This document shows, piece after piece, positions 25,093-33,709 of a stretch of DNA of 64,000 nucleotides. Numbering within the stretch: position 1 is the first letter of the stretch; each line of letters begins with the position of its first letter. The translations under genes were made by a program, and so were the position numbers. Below the pieces are notes generated by a model that worked only from the letters and a program-made list of their open reading frames with translations, ran no database searches and was not told the origin of the DNA. The DNA is from JAQWCH01 sp050952725 (GTDB lineage: Bacteria; Bacillota_I; Bacilli_A; RFN20; CAG-826). The stretch spans positions 744,001 through 808,000 of the forward strand of contig JBMNLN010000001.1 of assembly GCA_050952725.1 (NCBI GenBank), written 5' to 3'.

Positions 25093-26342
25093 AGTTTCAA
25101 GAATTAACCAAGGTGGCGATTATTGGAGGTGGCGCCTCTGGTCTTTTTCTGGCCCATGATTTAAGCCATAGACGCCCGGATATCTTGATTACTATCTTTG
25201 AAGCTAGTGATAAATTAGGTCGGAAGATCGATATCAGCGGAAATGGGAGAGGGAATCTCAGCAATATTCAAGTCAATCCAAATAATTACAACCATCCCGA
25301 TTTGGTTGAGCCGATTTTAAAAAGTTTCCCGGTGATGGAGTTTTTATTCTACTGTAAGAAGTGGGGCCTAATGACGATGATCGATGAGGAAGGAAGAATC
25401 TATCCACGGGCCGAAAAAGGCAAGATCTGGCGTACTATCTTAGAAGAAAACATCCGCAGCTTAGGGGTGAAAATCAAACTCAATCATCCCGTGAGTGAAA
25501 TCAAAAAAACATCGGATAGTCGCTTTCAAATCGGAAGTGATCTCTATGATTATGTCGTGGTGGCCACCGGCTCAAGTGCCGGTCCTAACTATCGGGGAAA
25601 AGTTTTCGATAACACTCCCTTATTTCGATCTTTAAAAGTCCCGACCACTTCCCTTTACCCCACCTTAAGTGCGCTTGGGGTAAAAGAGAAGATCGCTCAA
25701 TTAAACGGAGTAAGAACCAAAGCGGAAGTCCAACTTTGGCTCGATGAAAAACTCACCTATCAAACGAAAGGGGAAATCCAATTTCGCAAAGACTCATTAA
25801 GTGGAATTGCGATCTTTGAATGCTCCTCGCTTCTCACCTGGAAGTATCGGAAAAATCCCAATCTTCAAGCCAAAATCACGATGGATTTACTTCCAGAAGT
25901 TTCGCTTGCAGAACTCAATCAGGAAATTCAACAACGCTTCCTTCGAGTATTAGAAGATGAGAGTCTTGAGGATGCTCTACGCGGGATGTTTGTGCCGGAA
26001 CTCAATAAATATCTAATTAATTGTCTAGATAAAAAACACATGACGAGATTACCTCTATTAATTAAAAAACTCCCCTTTAATATCGATTTATCTTATCTTC
26101 CTGATAATAACCAAGTCATCTCCGGAGGCGTGGACTTAAAAGCAGTTAATCGCTACACCCTAGAGAGCCTTAATGATGAGCATCTCTATTTCATCGGTGA
26201 GGCCTTAGATATCGATGGGATGTGCGGTGGCTATAACCTGCATTTTGCCTGGGCTTCGGCTTATTTAGTCGCAAAGGAACTCCAAGCGCGAATTCCCGTT
26301 TGCAATATTGAAAAGAAAGCGTTTGTTCGCTATACTAGTTGA
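25086..26342 (+). CDS. YhiN/HI0933-family FAD-dependent oxidoreductase
   Basis: 418 aa. VAIIGGGASGLFLAHDL is the FAD-binding G-x-G-x-x-G motif. KLGRKIDISGNGRGNLSN matches the family's K-x-x-x-S-G-x-G-R-C-N/G-N region, DEEGRIYPRAEKG and VVVATGSSAGP follow, and the C-terminus GVDLKAVNRYTLESLNDEHL with GEALDIDGMCGGYNLHFAWASA is the conserved FAD-closing block. Members are flavoproteins; some (BaiN-like) reduce bile-acid intermediates, most are uncharacterised. The start overlaps the DUF2804 gene, so the two may work together. The Shine-Dalgarno is weak, consistent with coupling. Confidence 0.85.
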   Translation: MVEFQELTKVAIIGGGASGLFLAHDLSHRRPDILITIFEASDKLGRKIDISGNGRGNLSNIQVNPNNYNHPDLVEPILKSFPVMEFLFYCKKWGLMTMIDEEGRIYPRAEKGKIWRTILEENIRSLGVKIKLNHPVSEIKKTSDSRFQIGSDLYDYVVVATGSSAGPNYRGKVFDNTPLFRSLKVPTTSLYPTLSALGVKEKIAQLNGVRTKAEVQLWLDEKLTYQTKGEIQFRKDSLSGIAIFECSSLLTWKYRKNPNLQAKITMDLLPEVSLAELNQEIQQRFLRVLEDESLEDALRGMFVPELNKYLINCLDKKHMTRLPLLIKKLPFNIDLSYLPDNNQVISGGVDLKAVNRYTLESLNDEHLYFIGEALDIDGMCGGYNLHFAWASAYLVAKELQARIPVCNIEKKAFVRYTS

Positions 26343-26351
26343 GCGAAAGCT

Positions 26352-26426
26352 GGTTCCTTAGCCAAGTTGGTAAGGCAACTGACTGCAACTCAGTGACCGC
26401 CGGTTCAAATCCGGCAGGAACCTCCA
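26352..26426 (+). tRNA. tRNA-Cys (anticodon GCA)
   Basis: Acceptor GGTTCCT/AGGAACC, anticodon stem ACTGA/TCAGT around CTGCAAC (GCA), T-arm GGTTCAAATCC, discriminator T and encoded CCA. It forms the left border of the AT-rich island. I found no repeat of its 3' end at the right border. Confidence 0.96.
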
Positions 26427-26523
26427 ACGATAGGATTTGAACTTGATTGAGTTAAATATAAGAAGGCGTCTTTTTTAAACTAATTAATTGATTTTTATTA
26501 ATGTTGATTAATGAATTAAGGCT

Positions 26524-26564
26524 CTACTCGTAAAACTCTTGATTTTTTTTAGTTTTTCGAGTAG
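26524..26564. repeat. 14-bp inverted repeat upstream of the DUF4143 gene
   Basis: CTACTCGTAAAACT (26524-26537) and AGTTTTTCGAGTAG (26551-26564) pair with one mismatch over a T-rich 13-nt loop. It lies 18 nt before the start codon, next to AAGGAA. It could be an operator or an mRNA hairpin; it lacks a terminator T-run. Confidence 0.5.
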
Positions 26565-26582
26565 GATTTGTTTAAGGAAAAT

Positions 26583-27800
26583 ATGATGATAAAAAGAGAC
26601 TATTATTTGAATAAACTCATATACTACAAAGATAAAGATTTAATTAAGGTAATAACTGGTATCAGAAGGGTTGGAAAATCTTTTTTGCTTTTTAATTTGT
26701 ATTATGATTACTTAATTAAATCAGGAATTAATCAATCCAATATTATAAAAATAAATCTTGAATCAGATAAAATGAAAACTTTAAGAGACCCAGTAGAATT
26801 GTCTAAATATGTTAATTCTAAAATTAATAGTAATGATAAATATTATTTATTGATTGATGAAATTCAACATGTTAATGATTTTGAAGATGTGATTAATGGG
26901 CTAAGAGTGGATCTTAATGTTGATATCTATTTGACTGGTTCGAATTCGAAACTACTCTCTAGTGATATTAACACTAAGTTAAGAGGAAGAAGTATTGAAA
27001 TTAAATTATATCCGTTATCTTTTTTTGAGTATCACAATTATTATCAAGGAGATCTTGATGATGATTTCAAGGAATATCTTTTATATGGGGGATTACCATA
27101 TTTAATCAATGAAGATGATAGCAATGGGAAAATAGCATATCTAAAGATGATTAATGAAACTGTAGTGATAAAAGATATAGTAGAAAGACATAAGATTAGA
27201 AACCCGCATTTTTTTAATGCTGTATATGAGTTTTTGTGTTCAAATATCGGTTCATATGTCAGTGCTTATAAAATCGCTAACACATTAAAAAGCAATGGCT
27301 ATAAAACTATAACCAGTGATACTGTCAGCAATTACTTAGAGTTTTTAACTAATGCTTATTTGTTTTACAAAGTAAATCGCTATGATGTTAAAGGAAAAGC
27401 ATATTTAAAAACTCAAAATAAGTATTATGCATCAGATATTGGGATGCGAAATGCCAAGATTAATTATCGGCAACTAGAAATAACCCATACATTGGAAAAC
27501 ATTATTTATTTAGAACTCTTAAGAAGAGGTTACATTGTTGATATTGGGAAAAATTATAATAGTGAAATTGATTTTATCGCGAAAAATAAGCAAGATACTT
27601 ATTATCTTCAAGTCAGTTACACAATAAATGACCCTAATATAAAAGAGCGCGAACTAAAAGCCTTTAAAAATTTAGCGGATGGTTATAAGAAAATTGTTTT
27701 AACAATGGATAAAGATCCATATCTTCATTTAGAAAATGGATATAAAAAGGTTAATATAATTGACTTTTTATTAAAAGAAGACATTTTAGAATTGATATAA
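26583..27800 (+). CDS. AAA-family ATPase with C-terminal DUF4143 nuclease-like domain
   Basis: 405 aa. VITGIRRVGKSFLLF is the Walker A motif of the AAA_14 group, YYLLIDEIQHV is Walker B and IYLTGSNSKLL is the sensor 1 region. LYPLSFFEY and the LLYGGLPYLI block are standard for this family. The C-terminal DUF4143 part has SDIGMRNAKINYR, TLENIIYLELLRRGYIVDIG and SEIDFIAKNKQDTYYLQVS, in which E-x-D and Q-x-S/K positions resemble a PD-(D/E)xK fold (the usual Lys is not obvious). Function in general is unclear; such genes are common in accessory islands. ATG 26583 with AAGGAA is used rather than the in-frame TTG 15 nt upstream. AT-rich, unlike the genes to the left. Confidence 0.85.
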   Translation: MMIKRDYYLNKLIYYKDKDLIKVITGIRRVGKSFLLFNLYYDYLIKSGINQSNIIKINLESDKMKTLRDPVELSKYVNSKINSNDKYYLLIDEIQHVNDFEDVINGLRVDLNVDIYLTGSNSKLLSSDINTKLRGRSIEIKLYPLSFFEYHNYYQGDLDDDFKEYLLYGGLPYLINEDDSNGKIAYLKMINETVVIKDIVERHKIRNPHFFNAVYEFLCSNIGSYVSAYKIANTLKSNGYKTITSDTVSNYLEFLTNAYLFYKVNRYDVKGKAYLKTQNKYYASDIGMRNAKINYRQLEITHTLENIIYLELLRRGYIVDIGKNYNSEIDFIAKNKQDTYYLQVSYTINDPNIKERELKAFKNLADGYKKIVLTMDKDPYLHLENGYKKVNIIDFLLKEDILELI

Positions 27801-28257
27801 ATTAAAAATATTAAACAAAATTCCAATTAATTGCCAAAAAGTTCAATAGAAGTAGTTTTTCATTTTAAATTCTTCCATATTTGATTTCATTAAACATTTT
27901 TCGCGTCTGAGCTTTCATTCCCTAGGTATTAAGCACATCACAATCTGCTTTATTAATTGAGAATGAGATTTTAGGATAAGTGGTTAAATCTAATTTATCT
28001 TCAATGATTCCTTTTTCCACGACAGACTTTGATGGTGGCTTTCATGGTATTTGCACAAAATTACATCAAATGTTTCTGGGTTTTGTGCTAGTTAAGCATG
28101 GTAGTGTCTCCTTTCTCAGTGTACTTACTAGAATTGTAGACTGCCTTTTTTGTTTGTTACCTACAAATGTGAAACGGTATCAGAAAAAATATTGAAATTA
28201 TTTTTATACTTTTTGTGATAACATTTTGGTATAAGACAAAAGCAAAGGTGTTTGTTT
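27801..28257. other. Intergenic region with probable decayed coding DNA
   Basis: AT-rich. On the minus strand, from about 28112 leftwards, a Shine-Dalgarno-like GAAAGGAGA precedes ATG, but the frame meets a TAG after two codons and several further stops; fragments such as GIIEDKLDLTTYPKISFSIN read open in another frame. This suggests a degraded gene, perhaps of a mobile element. Family not recognised. The second copy of the 18970 motif lies at 28138-28181. Confidence 0.4.
28138..28181. repeat. Intergenic motif, copy 2
   Basis: AGACTGCC-TTTTTTGTTT ... CAAATG ... ACGGTATCA, the counterpart of 18970-19017. Located about 80 nt upstream of the Mrr-like gene. Confidence 0.5.
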
Positions 28258-29139
28258 ATGATTAAAAGAGTAGTCGATTTTACTGGTAATCAAACAATAA
28301 GATTTATTAAAGAATTGTATGAATGCTTTGATACTGGTTATGCATTTGAGGATTTTGTAAAGGTTTATTTAGAATTCTTGGGGTTTGATGAAGTTGTAGT
28401 TACGCAAAGAGCAAAGGATGGTGGTATTGATTTAACAGCAATCAAAATTGGTATTGGAGGGCTTTCTTCCGAAAAAGGAAAAATAAACTACGAGCCAGAT
28501 AAAGTAATCTATCGAATTCAAGCCAAAAGATATAAACCAACAGGTAAAAAGATACCAATAGATGATATTCGAAAATTTAGAGGGGCAGCAGGATTTAAAA
28601 GCGGGCAAAAAGGGATATTTATAACAACTGGTAAATTTACTTCTGATGCAATTAAAGAAGCTAATGCGAAGCCAGAACAACCCATTATTTTAATTGATGG
28701 AGAAACCTTGATTAAAAGCATGCTAGATTTAAATTTAGGTTTTGTATTTATTCCAGAATTTAAGAAGGAGTTAATCAATAATTTATTGCAAAAAAAGAAT
28801 ATTATTTTATCAACATCGGAATATGGAAGTGAAAAAAGAAGAGACAATTTTATATCTGTTGATAAACTAATTAGTCTAAACGATATTAGGGCAAGAATAA
28901 TTGGCGTTCCTCAAGAAATAATCAATGCTTTAGATGATGACTTTGATAAAATCGAAATTCAAATGGGAGATTTATCCACTAAGGAGTATAGCTACAATAA
29001 AAATCGCAAATATATTGCAGGTGTGACAAAATTCTTTAAAAAATACGGATTGATTGATGATGCTAATGTTTATCATCCTAAAAAAGTTAATTGGATGAAA
29101 GAAGGTTCAAATATCAAGATAACTATTTTAGAAGAATAA
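28258..29139 (+). CDS. Mrr-like restriction endonuclease
   Basis: 293 aa. The N-terminal half is an Mrr_cat-type PD-(D/E)xK domain: GYAFEDFVKVYLEFLGFDEV (E31, helix A), then AKDGGIDLTA (D58) and YRIQAKRY (Q88-A-K90, the Q-x-K variant of E-x-K). IRKFRGAAGFKSGQKGIFITTGKFTSDA is the conserved Mrr follow-up block, ending at LIDGETL. The C-terminal about 110 residues (IIGVPQEIINALDDDFDKIE ... YHPKKVNWMKEG) are probably the DNA-recognition part; I do not recognise them. Mrr-type enzymes often cleave modified DNA. AAGGTG lies 8 nt before ATG 28258; an upstream TTG is rejected. Apparently monocistronic. Confidence 0.8.
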   Translation: MIKRVVDFTGNQTIRFIKELYECFDTGYAFEDFVKVYLEFLGFDEVVVTQRAKDGGIDLTAIKIGIGGLSSEKGKINYEPDKVIYRIQAKRYKPTGKKIPIDDIRKFRGAAGFKSGQKGIFITTGKFTSDAIKEANAKPEQPIILIDGETLIKSMLDLNLGFVFIPEFKKELINNLLQKKNIILSTSEYGSEKRRDNFISVDKLISLNDIRARIIGVPQEIINALDDDFDKIEIQMGDLSTKEYSYNKNRKYIAGVTKFFKKYGLIDDANVYHPKKVNWMKEGSNIKITILEE

Positions 29140-30014
29140 GTTTTCTGTAAAGGGTTTGTAAAAATATTACCTTAAAATAACTTCAGCAAATAGAATGATA
29201 CAATTGAAGATGTTTATATATCACATGAAAACAATTTAGATAAATTGCTGATTCATGAAGTTTTTAGGCAAATTTCGATTAGGATTTTCAAATGTATCTA
29301 CTCACAAATAGCAAAATGCCGCTTAATTATAATGGCAATTATTCAAAGATACGCAAATGTCATTTATAATATCGACAAATATTGAGGATATGAATTTTTT
29401 GAGGTTGATGTTTAAAAAGACAACTTTTAACAGAAAAACGTAATATTTTTTGGTCACGACTTGGTTCTAAAATAAAGAAGATTAGTCGTCTAAAGCATTG
29501 AATACTTTCGGAATTATAATCATATTTCCAAACTGGGAAAAGAAATCTTAAAAATTATAAAGAACGGTCGTTATGTCTTGAGTTGTTTGTCTATGCTCAC
29601 ATGAGAAACTGAGCGCGATAAACCAGATAGTCTATAAAAAATGCAATTGGTGCAAAAATGGGCCACAATGAAATAAAAGGACTCTATATTCAAAAAGTCG
29701 AAATCGTTTTAAAAAATAACCCAATCTTAACCACAGCCATTTTAGACAATAATATTTGGTAAAAACAATACATAGGCAGGAAAGAAATCGGCTTTCCGCG
29801 GCTATCCAATGTTTTTTAAAGAGACATGATACATTTTCATTGGCTGTAAACCAGTATTTTTTGTATTATAAAGTTATAATTTCAATTTATTGGTTCAAAT
29901 AAGATAGGGAAGTATGATTTTGTAAGAAATAAAACATATTATTCAGTTATCCGTGCAATCTAAAAACATACATAAGACTTGCATTTATTAAAAGCAAAGA
30001 AATGGAGGAATATT
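29140..30014. other. 875-nt AT-rich region with eroded coding fragments
   Basis: No ORF with a proper start and Shine-Dalgarno. Open but truncated stretches occur, for example about 60 codons from 29199 without a start, and a 34-codon ORF at 29658-29762 (GHNEIKGLYIQKVEIVLKNN). The look is that of a decayed gene. A Shine-Dalgarno (GGAGGAA, 30004-30010) closes the region before the DGQHR gene. Confidence 0.45.
29658..29762 (+). pseudogene. Possible fragment of a decayed gene
   Basis: 34 codons, ATG to TAA, reading MGHNEIKGLYIQ ... TTAILDNNIW. Protein-like composition but no ribosome-binding site and no recognised family. Weak call. Confidence 0.2.
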
Positions 30015-32306
30015 ATGACCACGTGGGATGAGTTAGTTTCAGGTGAAGAACTAGATAAAGTTTCCAAATCGAGAAGAATAAAATATAAAGAGATAAAAGT
30101 TGAAAAAGAATCAATTGCTGAGCACGAAAAAAAAGGTTGGAAAATATTTCGAAGATATAAAGATGGCTCTGCTAAAATGCGAGCCCCAAAAGAGATTGGC
30201 GATGCCTTCGAAGATGAAGTATGGACGATTTTTTATGATATGGGCTTTGAGATTATGAACAAGTCTAATGGTTTCAAATTGTCTTATTCTAAAGGAAATC
30301 CAGATTTAACTAAGCAAATCGATGTTATAGCCATTGATGACGAAGTAATACTATTAGTTGAATGTAAAGCTGCTGATAAGCCAGATACAACAGGAAATTG
30401 GAAAAAAGAACTAGAGTCCATACAAGGCTTTTTTCCGGGTTTGTGCAAAGAAATAAGACAAAAATATAAGAACAGAAAAGTAAAATATATACTAGCTACT
30501 AAGAATTACCTTATAGGTGAGCAAGATAACAAAAGAATGGAAGAATTCAAAATCGCCAATTTTAACCATGAAGTGGTAACGTATTATGCGGAACTTGTGA
30601 AACATCTAGGCTCTGCCGCTAGATATCAGCTTCTAGGTAATCTATTTGCTAAACAACGCGTTGAAAACATGATAAAAAAAATTCCTGCTATTGAAGGAAG
30701 AATGGGGGGCTTGAAATATTATACATTTTTGATTGAGCCTGAAAAACTTTTAAAAATCTCCTACATTTTACATCGAAGCAAAGCAAATCATAAAATGATG
30801 CCAACTTATCAAAGGTTGATCAAAAAGGATAGATTAAAGGCAATACGAAAATTTGTTAATGAGGGAGGATATTTTCCAAATTCGATAATTGTATCTATTG
30901 ATACTGTTAGAAAAGAGCCAAGATTCGAGTTATTAACTTCCAAATTAGATAACAACAATAATTCGCGAGCGGGTTATCTATATTTGCCAGGGTTTTATCA
31001 ATCGGTTTATATAATTGATGGTCAGCATAGGCTATATGGATATTCGGATACTAAATATGCAAACAATAATACAATTCCTGTGGTTGCGTTTTTAAATTTG
31101 AGCAAAAATGAACAAGTTAAATTGTTTATGGACATTAATCAAAATCAAAAATCCGTTTCGAAGAGTCTCAGAAACACACTCAATGTCGATCTTTTATGGG
31201 ATTCTGAAGATGCAAACGAAAGAAAGTTAGCCTTAATGTTAGGGCTTGCTCAATCATTGGGTGAAGATCCAACTTCTCCATTGTTTCAAAGAATTATCAC
31301 AGGAGAGGATAAAATTACAGAAAAAAGATGTATTACAATCGATTATATTAAAGAAGCCGTTGCAAATTCATCTTTTTTAAATATTTACAAAAAGGGAAAA
31401 AATGAAATAATTCAACACGGCACCTTCGATAAAGATGATAATGACAGAACATTAGACTTTCTACTTTCATTTTTAAAAAAAAGTTTAAAACTAATGTCTG
31501 AATTCCTACAAGAGGAATGGGAAAAGGGAAGTTCTGGATATATAACTATTAATAACACGATGTATGGAATCATTAAAATCATTGATGACATCGTAAATAT
31601 GACTTTGAAAAAAGAAAAAAAACAAATTGTTGATAACGCAGATGAGTTCTATAAAAAGTGTGAGCCATTACTTTATAAATTTATAGAAACACTATCATCT
31701 CTTGATTCTGATTCAGTTAAGACAATCAAGGAAGCCAAAGGCGGTGCTGCTAAGAAAATATCTTGGCGCACACTACAAGTTGCGTTTTACAAAAAAGAAC
31801 CTTGTTTTACCAACCCTGAATTAGAGCAATATATAATCGAAAATTGCACTGATAATAACCCAGATGCTTCTGAGTATTTATTTCAGATTGAGATGTACTT
31901 GAAGGGGCATTTTAAAGAACAACTAGAAAAAAATAATGACTGGATGAACAATATGATACCTGAATCGTTGACCAATCAACTAATATCCAAAAAAGCAATT
32001 GAAGAAAATAATAGAAAAAAAATGGATAATTATACAGAAGTAGATGTTTGGGATTTTATTTCCTTTGATGAAATCAAACAGATTGCGACTTATAAAACAA
32101 ATTGGTCGGATTTTTGCTCGACAATATTATCTTCTTCAAAAATCAAATCCACTAAAGTTGATGCGATTACATGGCTAAGTTCCTTCTCGAGATACAAATC
32201 CAAAATCACGACAGAAAAGAATATTTTAACAAGCGAACTAAAGGATATTCGTGATATTTATAATATGTTTTTCTTAAATCAGATTGGAGATGAGAAAAAA
32301 ACATGA
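30015..32306 (+). CDS. Nuclease-DGQHR fusion protein (DndB-like), putative defence effector
   Basis: 763 aa, two parts. N-terminal about 50-215: a PD-(D/E)xK nuclease-like domain with GDAFEDEVWTIFYDMGFEI (E66), KQIDVIAIDD (D103) and ILLVECKAAD (E116-C-K118). Middle about 230-480: a DGQHR domain, with YIIDGQHRLYGY (335-339) and LFMDINQNQKSVSKSLRN, the signature shared with the phosphorothioation regulator DndB and related ParB/DUF262-like NTPase folds. The C-terminal about 280 residues are helical and unassigned. ATG 30015 follows GGAGGAA by 4 nt. It overlaps the next gene (ATGA). AT-rich. The architecture suggests NTP-dependent DNA sensing coupled to cleavage; this is inference. Confidence 0.8.
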   Translation: MTTWDELVSGEELDKVSKSRRIKYKEIKVEKESIAEHEKKGWKIFRRYKDGSAKMRAPKEIGDAFEDEVWTIFYDMGFEIMNKSNGFKLSYSKGNPDLTKQIDVIAIDDEVILLVECKAADKPDTTGNWKKELESIQGFFPGLCKEIRQKYKNRKVKYILATKNYLIGEQDNKRMEEFKIANFNHEVVTYYAELVKHLGSAARYQLLGNLFAKQRVENMIKKIPAIEGRMGGLKYYTFLIEPEKLLKISYILHRSKANHKMMPTYQRLIKKDRLKAIRKFVNEGGYFPNSIIVSIDTVRKEPRFELLTSKLDNNNNSRAGYLYLPGFYQSVYIIDGQHRLYGYSDTKYANNNTIPVVAFLNLSKNEQVKLFMDINQNQKSVSKSLRNTLNVDLLWDSEDANERKLALMLGLAQSLGEDPTSPLFQRIITGEDKITEKRCITIDYIKEAVANSSFLNIYKKGKNEIIQHGTFDKDDNDRTLDFLLSFLKKSLKLMSEFLQEEWEKGSSGYITINNTMYGIIKIIDDIVNMTLKKEKKQIVDNADEFYKKCEPLLYKFIETLSSLDSDSVKTIKEAKGGAAKKISWRTLQVAFYKKEPCFTNPELEQYIIENCTDNNPDASEYLFQIEMYLKGHFKEQLEKNNDWMNNMIPESLTNQLISKKAIEENNRKKMDNYTEVDVWDFISFDEIKQIATYKTNWSDFCSTILSSSKIKSTKVDAITWLSSFSRYKSKITTEKNILTSELKDIRDIYNMFFLNQIGDEKKT

Positions 32307-33142
32307 AACCTGTTTTAAAATGGGCAGGAGGAAAAAGATTACTAATTCCAGAAATTGCTAAATACATAAATAAACAAAAAATGGAAGAAAAAGGTCATCG
32401 ATATTTTGAGCCTTTTGTCGGTGGTGGTGCTGTTTGTTTTCATTTAAAAATAAAAGATTCAGTGATAAATGACATTAATACGGAATTAATAAATGTATAC
32501 ACACAAATTAGAGATAATCCAACAGAATTAATTAAAAAATTGAAAGAACACAAAAATAAATACAGTTCTGAATATTATGAAAAGATTAGAGTTTTGGACA
32601 GAGAACCTGACTTTTCCTCAAAACCTGCCGTATTAAGAGCGGCAAGATTTATCTTTTTAAATAAAACCTGTTATAACGGATTATATAGAGTTAATTCATT
32701 CGGACATTTTAATGTTCCTGAAGGTAAATATAAAAATCCTGATATCGTTTCGGAAAACAATATAAAAAAACTTAGCAAATTTTTAAATGAAAAAAATATC
32801 TCTATCAGAAATGTTGATTTTGAAGAGAGTGTAAGAGATGCAAAGGCGGGCGATGTTGTCTATTTTGATCCTCCTTATGACTATGAATATGAAGGTTTTA
32901 ATGGATATAATGTTGATGCTTTTGATCGAGAAAATTTAAAGAGATTAAAACGAGTCGCGGACGATTTAACTAATCGTGGATGCAAAGTTATTATTAGTAA
33001 TAACAATACTAAGTTTGTCAATGACTTGTTTGACTCAGAAAATTATACAATTGAATATGTGGAAGCCAATAGATTTATTAATTGTGACGGTAAAGGAAGA
33101 AAGAAAGTAAGAGAGGTTATTATTTATGGAGAAAAAAAATAA
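32303..33142 (+). CDS. Dam-family DNA adenine-N6 methyltransferase
   Basis: 279 aa, full length. KPVLKWAGGKRLLIPEI is motif X, RYFEPFVGGGAVCFHL is motif I (SAM binding), and VVYFDPPYDYEYEGFNGYN is motif IV (D-P-P-Y, 189-192). TCYNGLYRVNSFGHFNVPEG is the conserved alpha-class segment. It methylates N6 of adenine in a short target, perhaps GATC-like, though specificity is not visible. ATGA overlap with the DGQHR gene and 17-nt overlap with the next gene indicate co-translation. In this context it is probably the self-protecting methylase of the unit rather than a housekeeping Dam. Confidence 0.92.
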   Translation: MKPVLKWAGGKRLLIPEIAKYINKQKMEEKGHRYFEPFVGGGAVCFHLKIKDSVINDINTELINVYTQIRDNPTELIKKLKEHKNKYSSEYYEKIRVLDREPDFSSKPAVLRAARFIFLNKTCYNGLYRVNSFGHFNVPEGKYKNPDIVSENNIKKLSKFLNEKNISIRNVDFEESVRDAKAGDVVYFDPPYDYEYEGFNGYNVDAFDRENLKRLKRVADDLTNRGCKVIISNNNTKFVNDLFDSENYTIEYVEANRFINCDGKGRKKVREVIIYGEKK

Positions 33143-33584
33143 AATTCCCTTTCCACAGGCTAATGATTTTGAAAAAGTCATCATGATATTAAATATTAAT
33201 AATGAGGCCAATTTGAAAAAAAAATCTGTTATTTCAATGATTTTGGGAGATGTTGAATATAGACAAGTACAATATTACGTTTCTGCGTTAATATATTTGG
33301 GATTAGCAACAAAAGAAAAAACTTTTTCTGAAAAAGGGAAATATATTCGGACACTAGGTTATTCGGAGCAAATAATAGAGTTAGCAAAGCTTATTGTTTC
33401 AAAAGATGTGTTTGGCACAGCCTATTTTACGGAACAATTTTTAAAAATTAAACTTGATGTTGATGATGTTGTCCAAATAATGAAAATATATGTTGACTTT
33501 GATAGTAATTCAACATACAAGCGCCGAGCCCAAACCGTAATAAGTTGGTTAGAGTGGATTAATAATAAAAAGAAAGATTTATGA
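33126..33584 (+). CDS. Winged-helix-like protein of the methylase/nuclease operon
   Basis: 152 aa. VISMILGDVEYRQVQYYVSALIYLGLATK reads as a helix-turn-helix/winged-helix segment, and the C-terminal STYKRRAQTVISWLEWI resembles a short motif (T-x-x-R-R-x-x-T-x-x-x-W-L-x-W-I) that I recall from proteins linked to restriction-modification genes. No catalytic motif is seen. It overlaps the methylase by 17 nt and is last in the operon. Possible roles: specificity subunit, transcriptional controller, or partner of the nuclease. The family name is uncertain. Confidence 0.6.
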   Translation: MEKKNKIPFPQANDFEKVIMILNINNEANLKKKSVISMILGDVEYRQVQYYVSALIYLGLATKEKTFSEKGKYIRTLGYSEQIIELAKLIVSKDVFGTAYFTEQFLKIKLDVDDVVQIMKIYVDFDSNSTYKRRAQTVISWLEWINNKKKDL

Positions 33585-33667
33585 ATTAATTTCTTAATCA
33601 TTTTTTGAAAAAAGAAATTTTATTCTTTGGTGACACTAAGAAAAGAGTTGGTAATCCATTTATTATC

Positions 33668-33696
33668 TTGAAAAAGTCGCCTCCAAGTTATATATT
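33668..33696 (+). promoter_or_regulatory. Promoter of the four-tRNA unit
   Basis: TTGAAA (33668-33673), 17-nt spacer, TATATT (33691-33696), 13 nt before tRNA-Arg. Confidence 0.65.
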
Positions 33697-33709
33697 GTAT
33701 AAGCGTGTT

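Noticed and set aside
27980..28195. 71-codon plus-strand ORF in the island
   Set aside because: It lies over the decayed region and the repeated motif, without a ribosome site.
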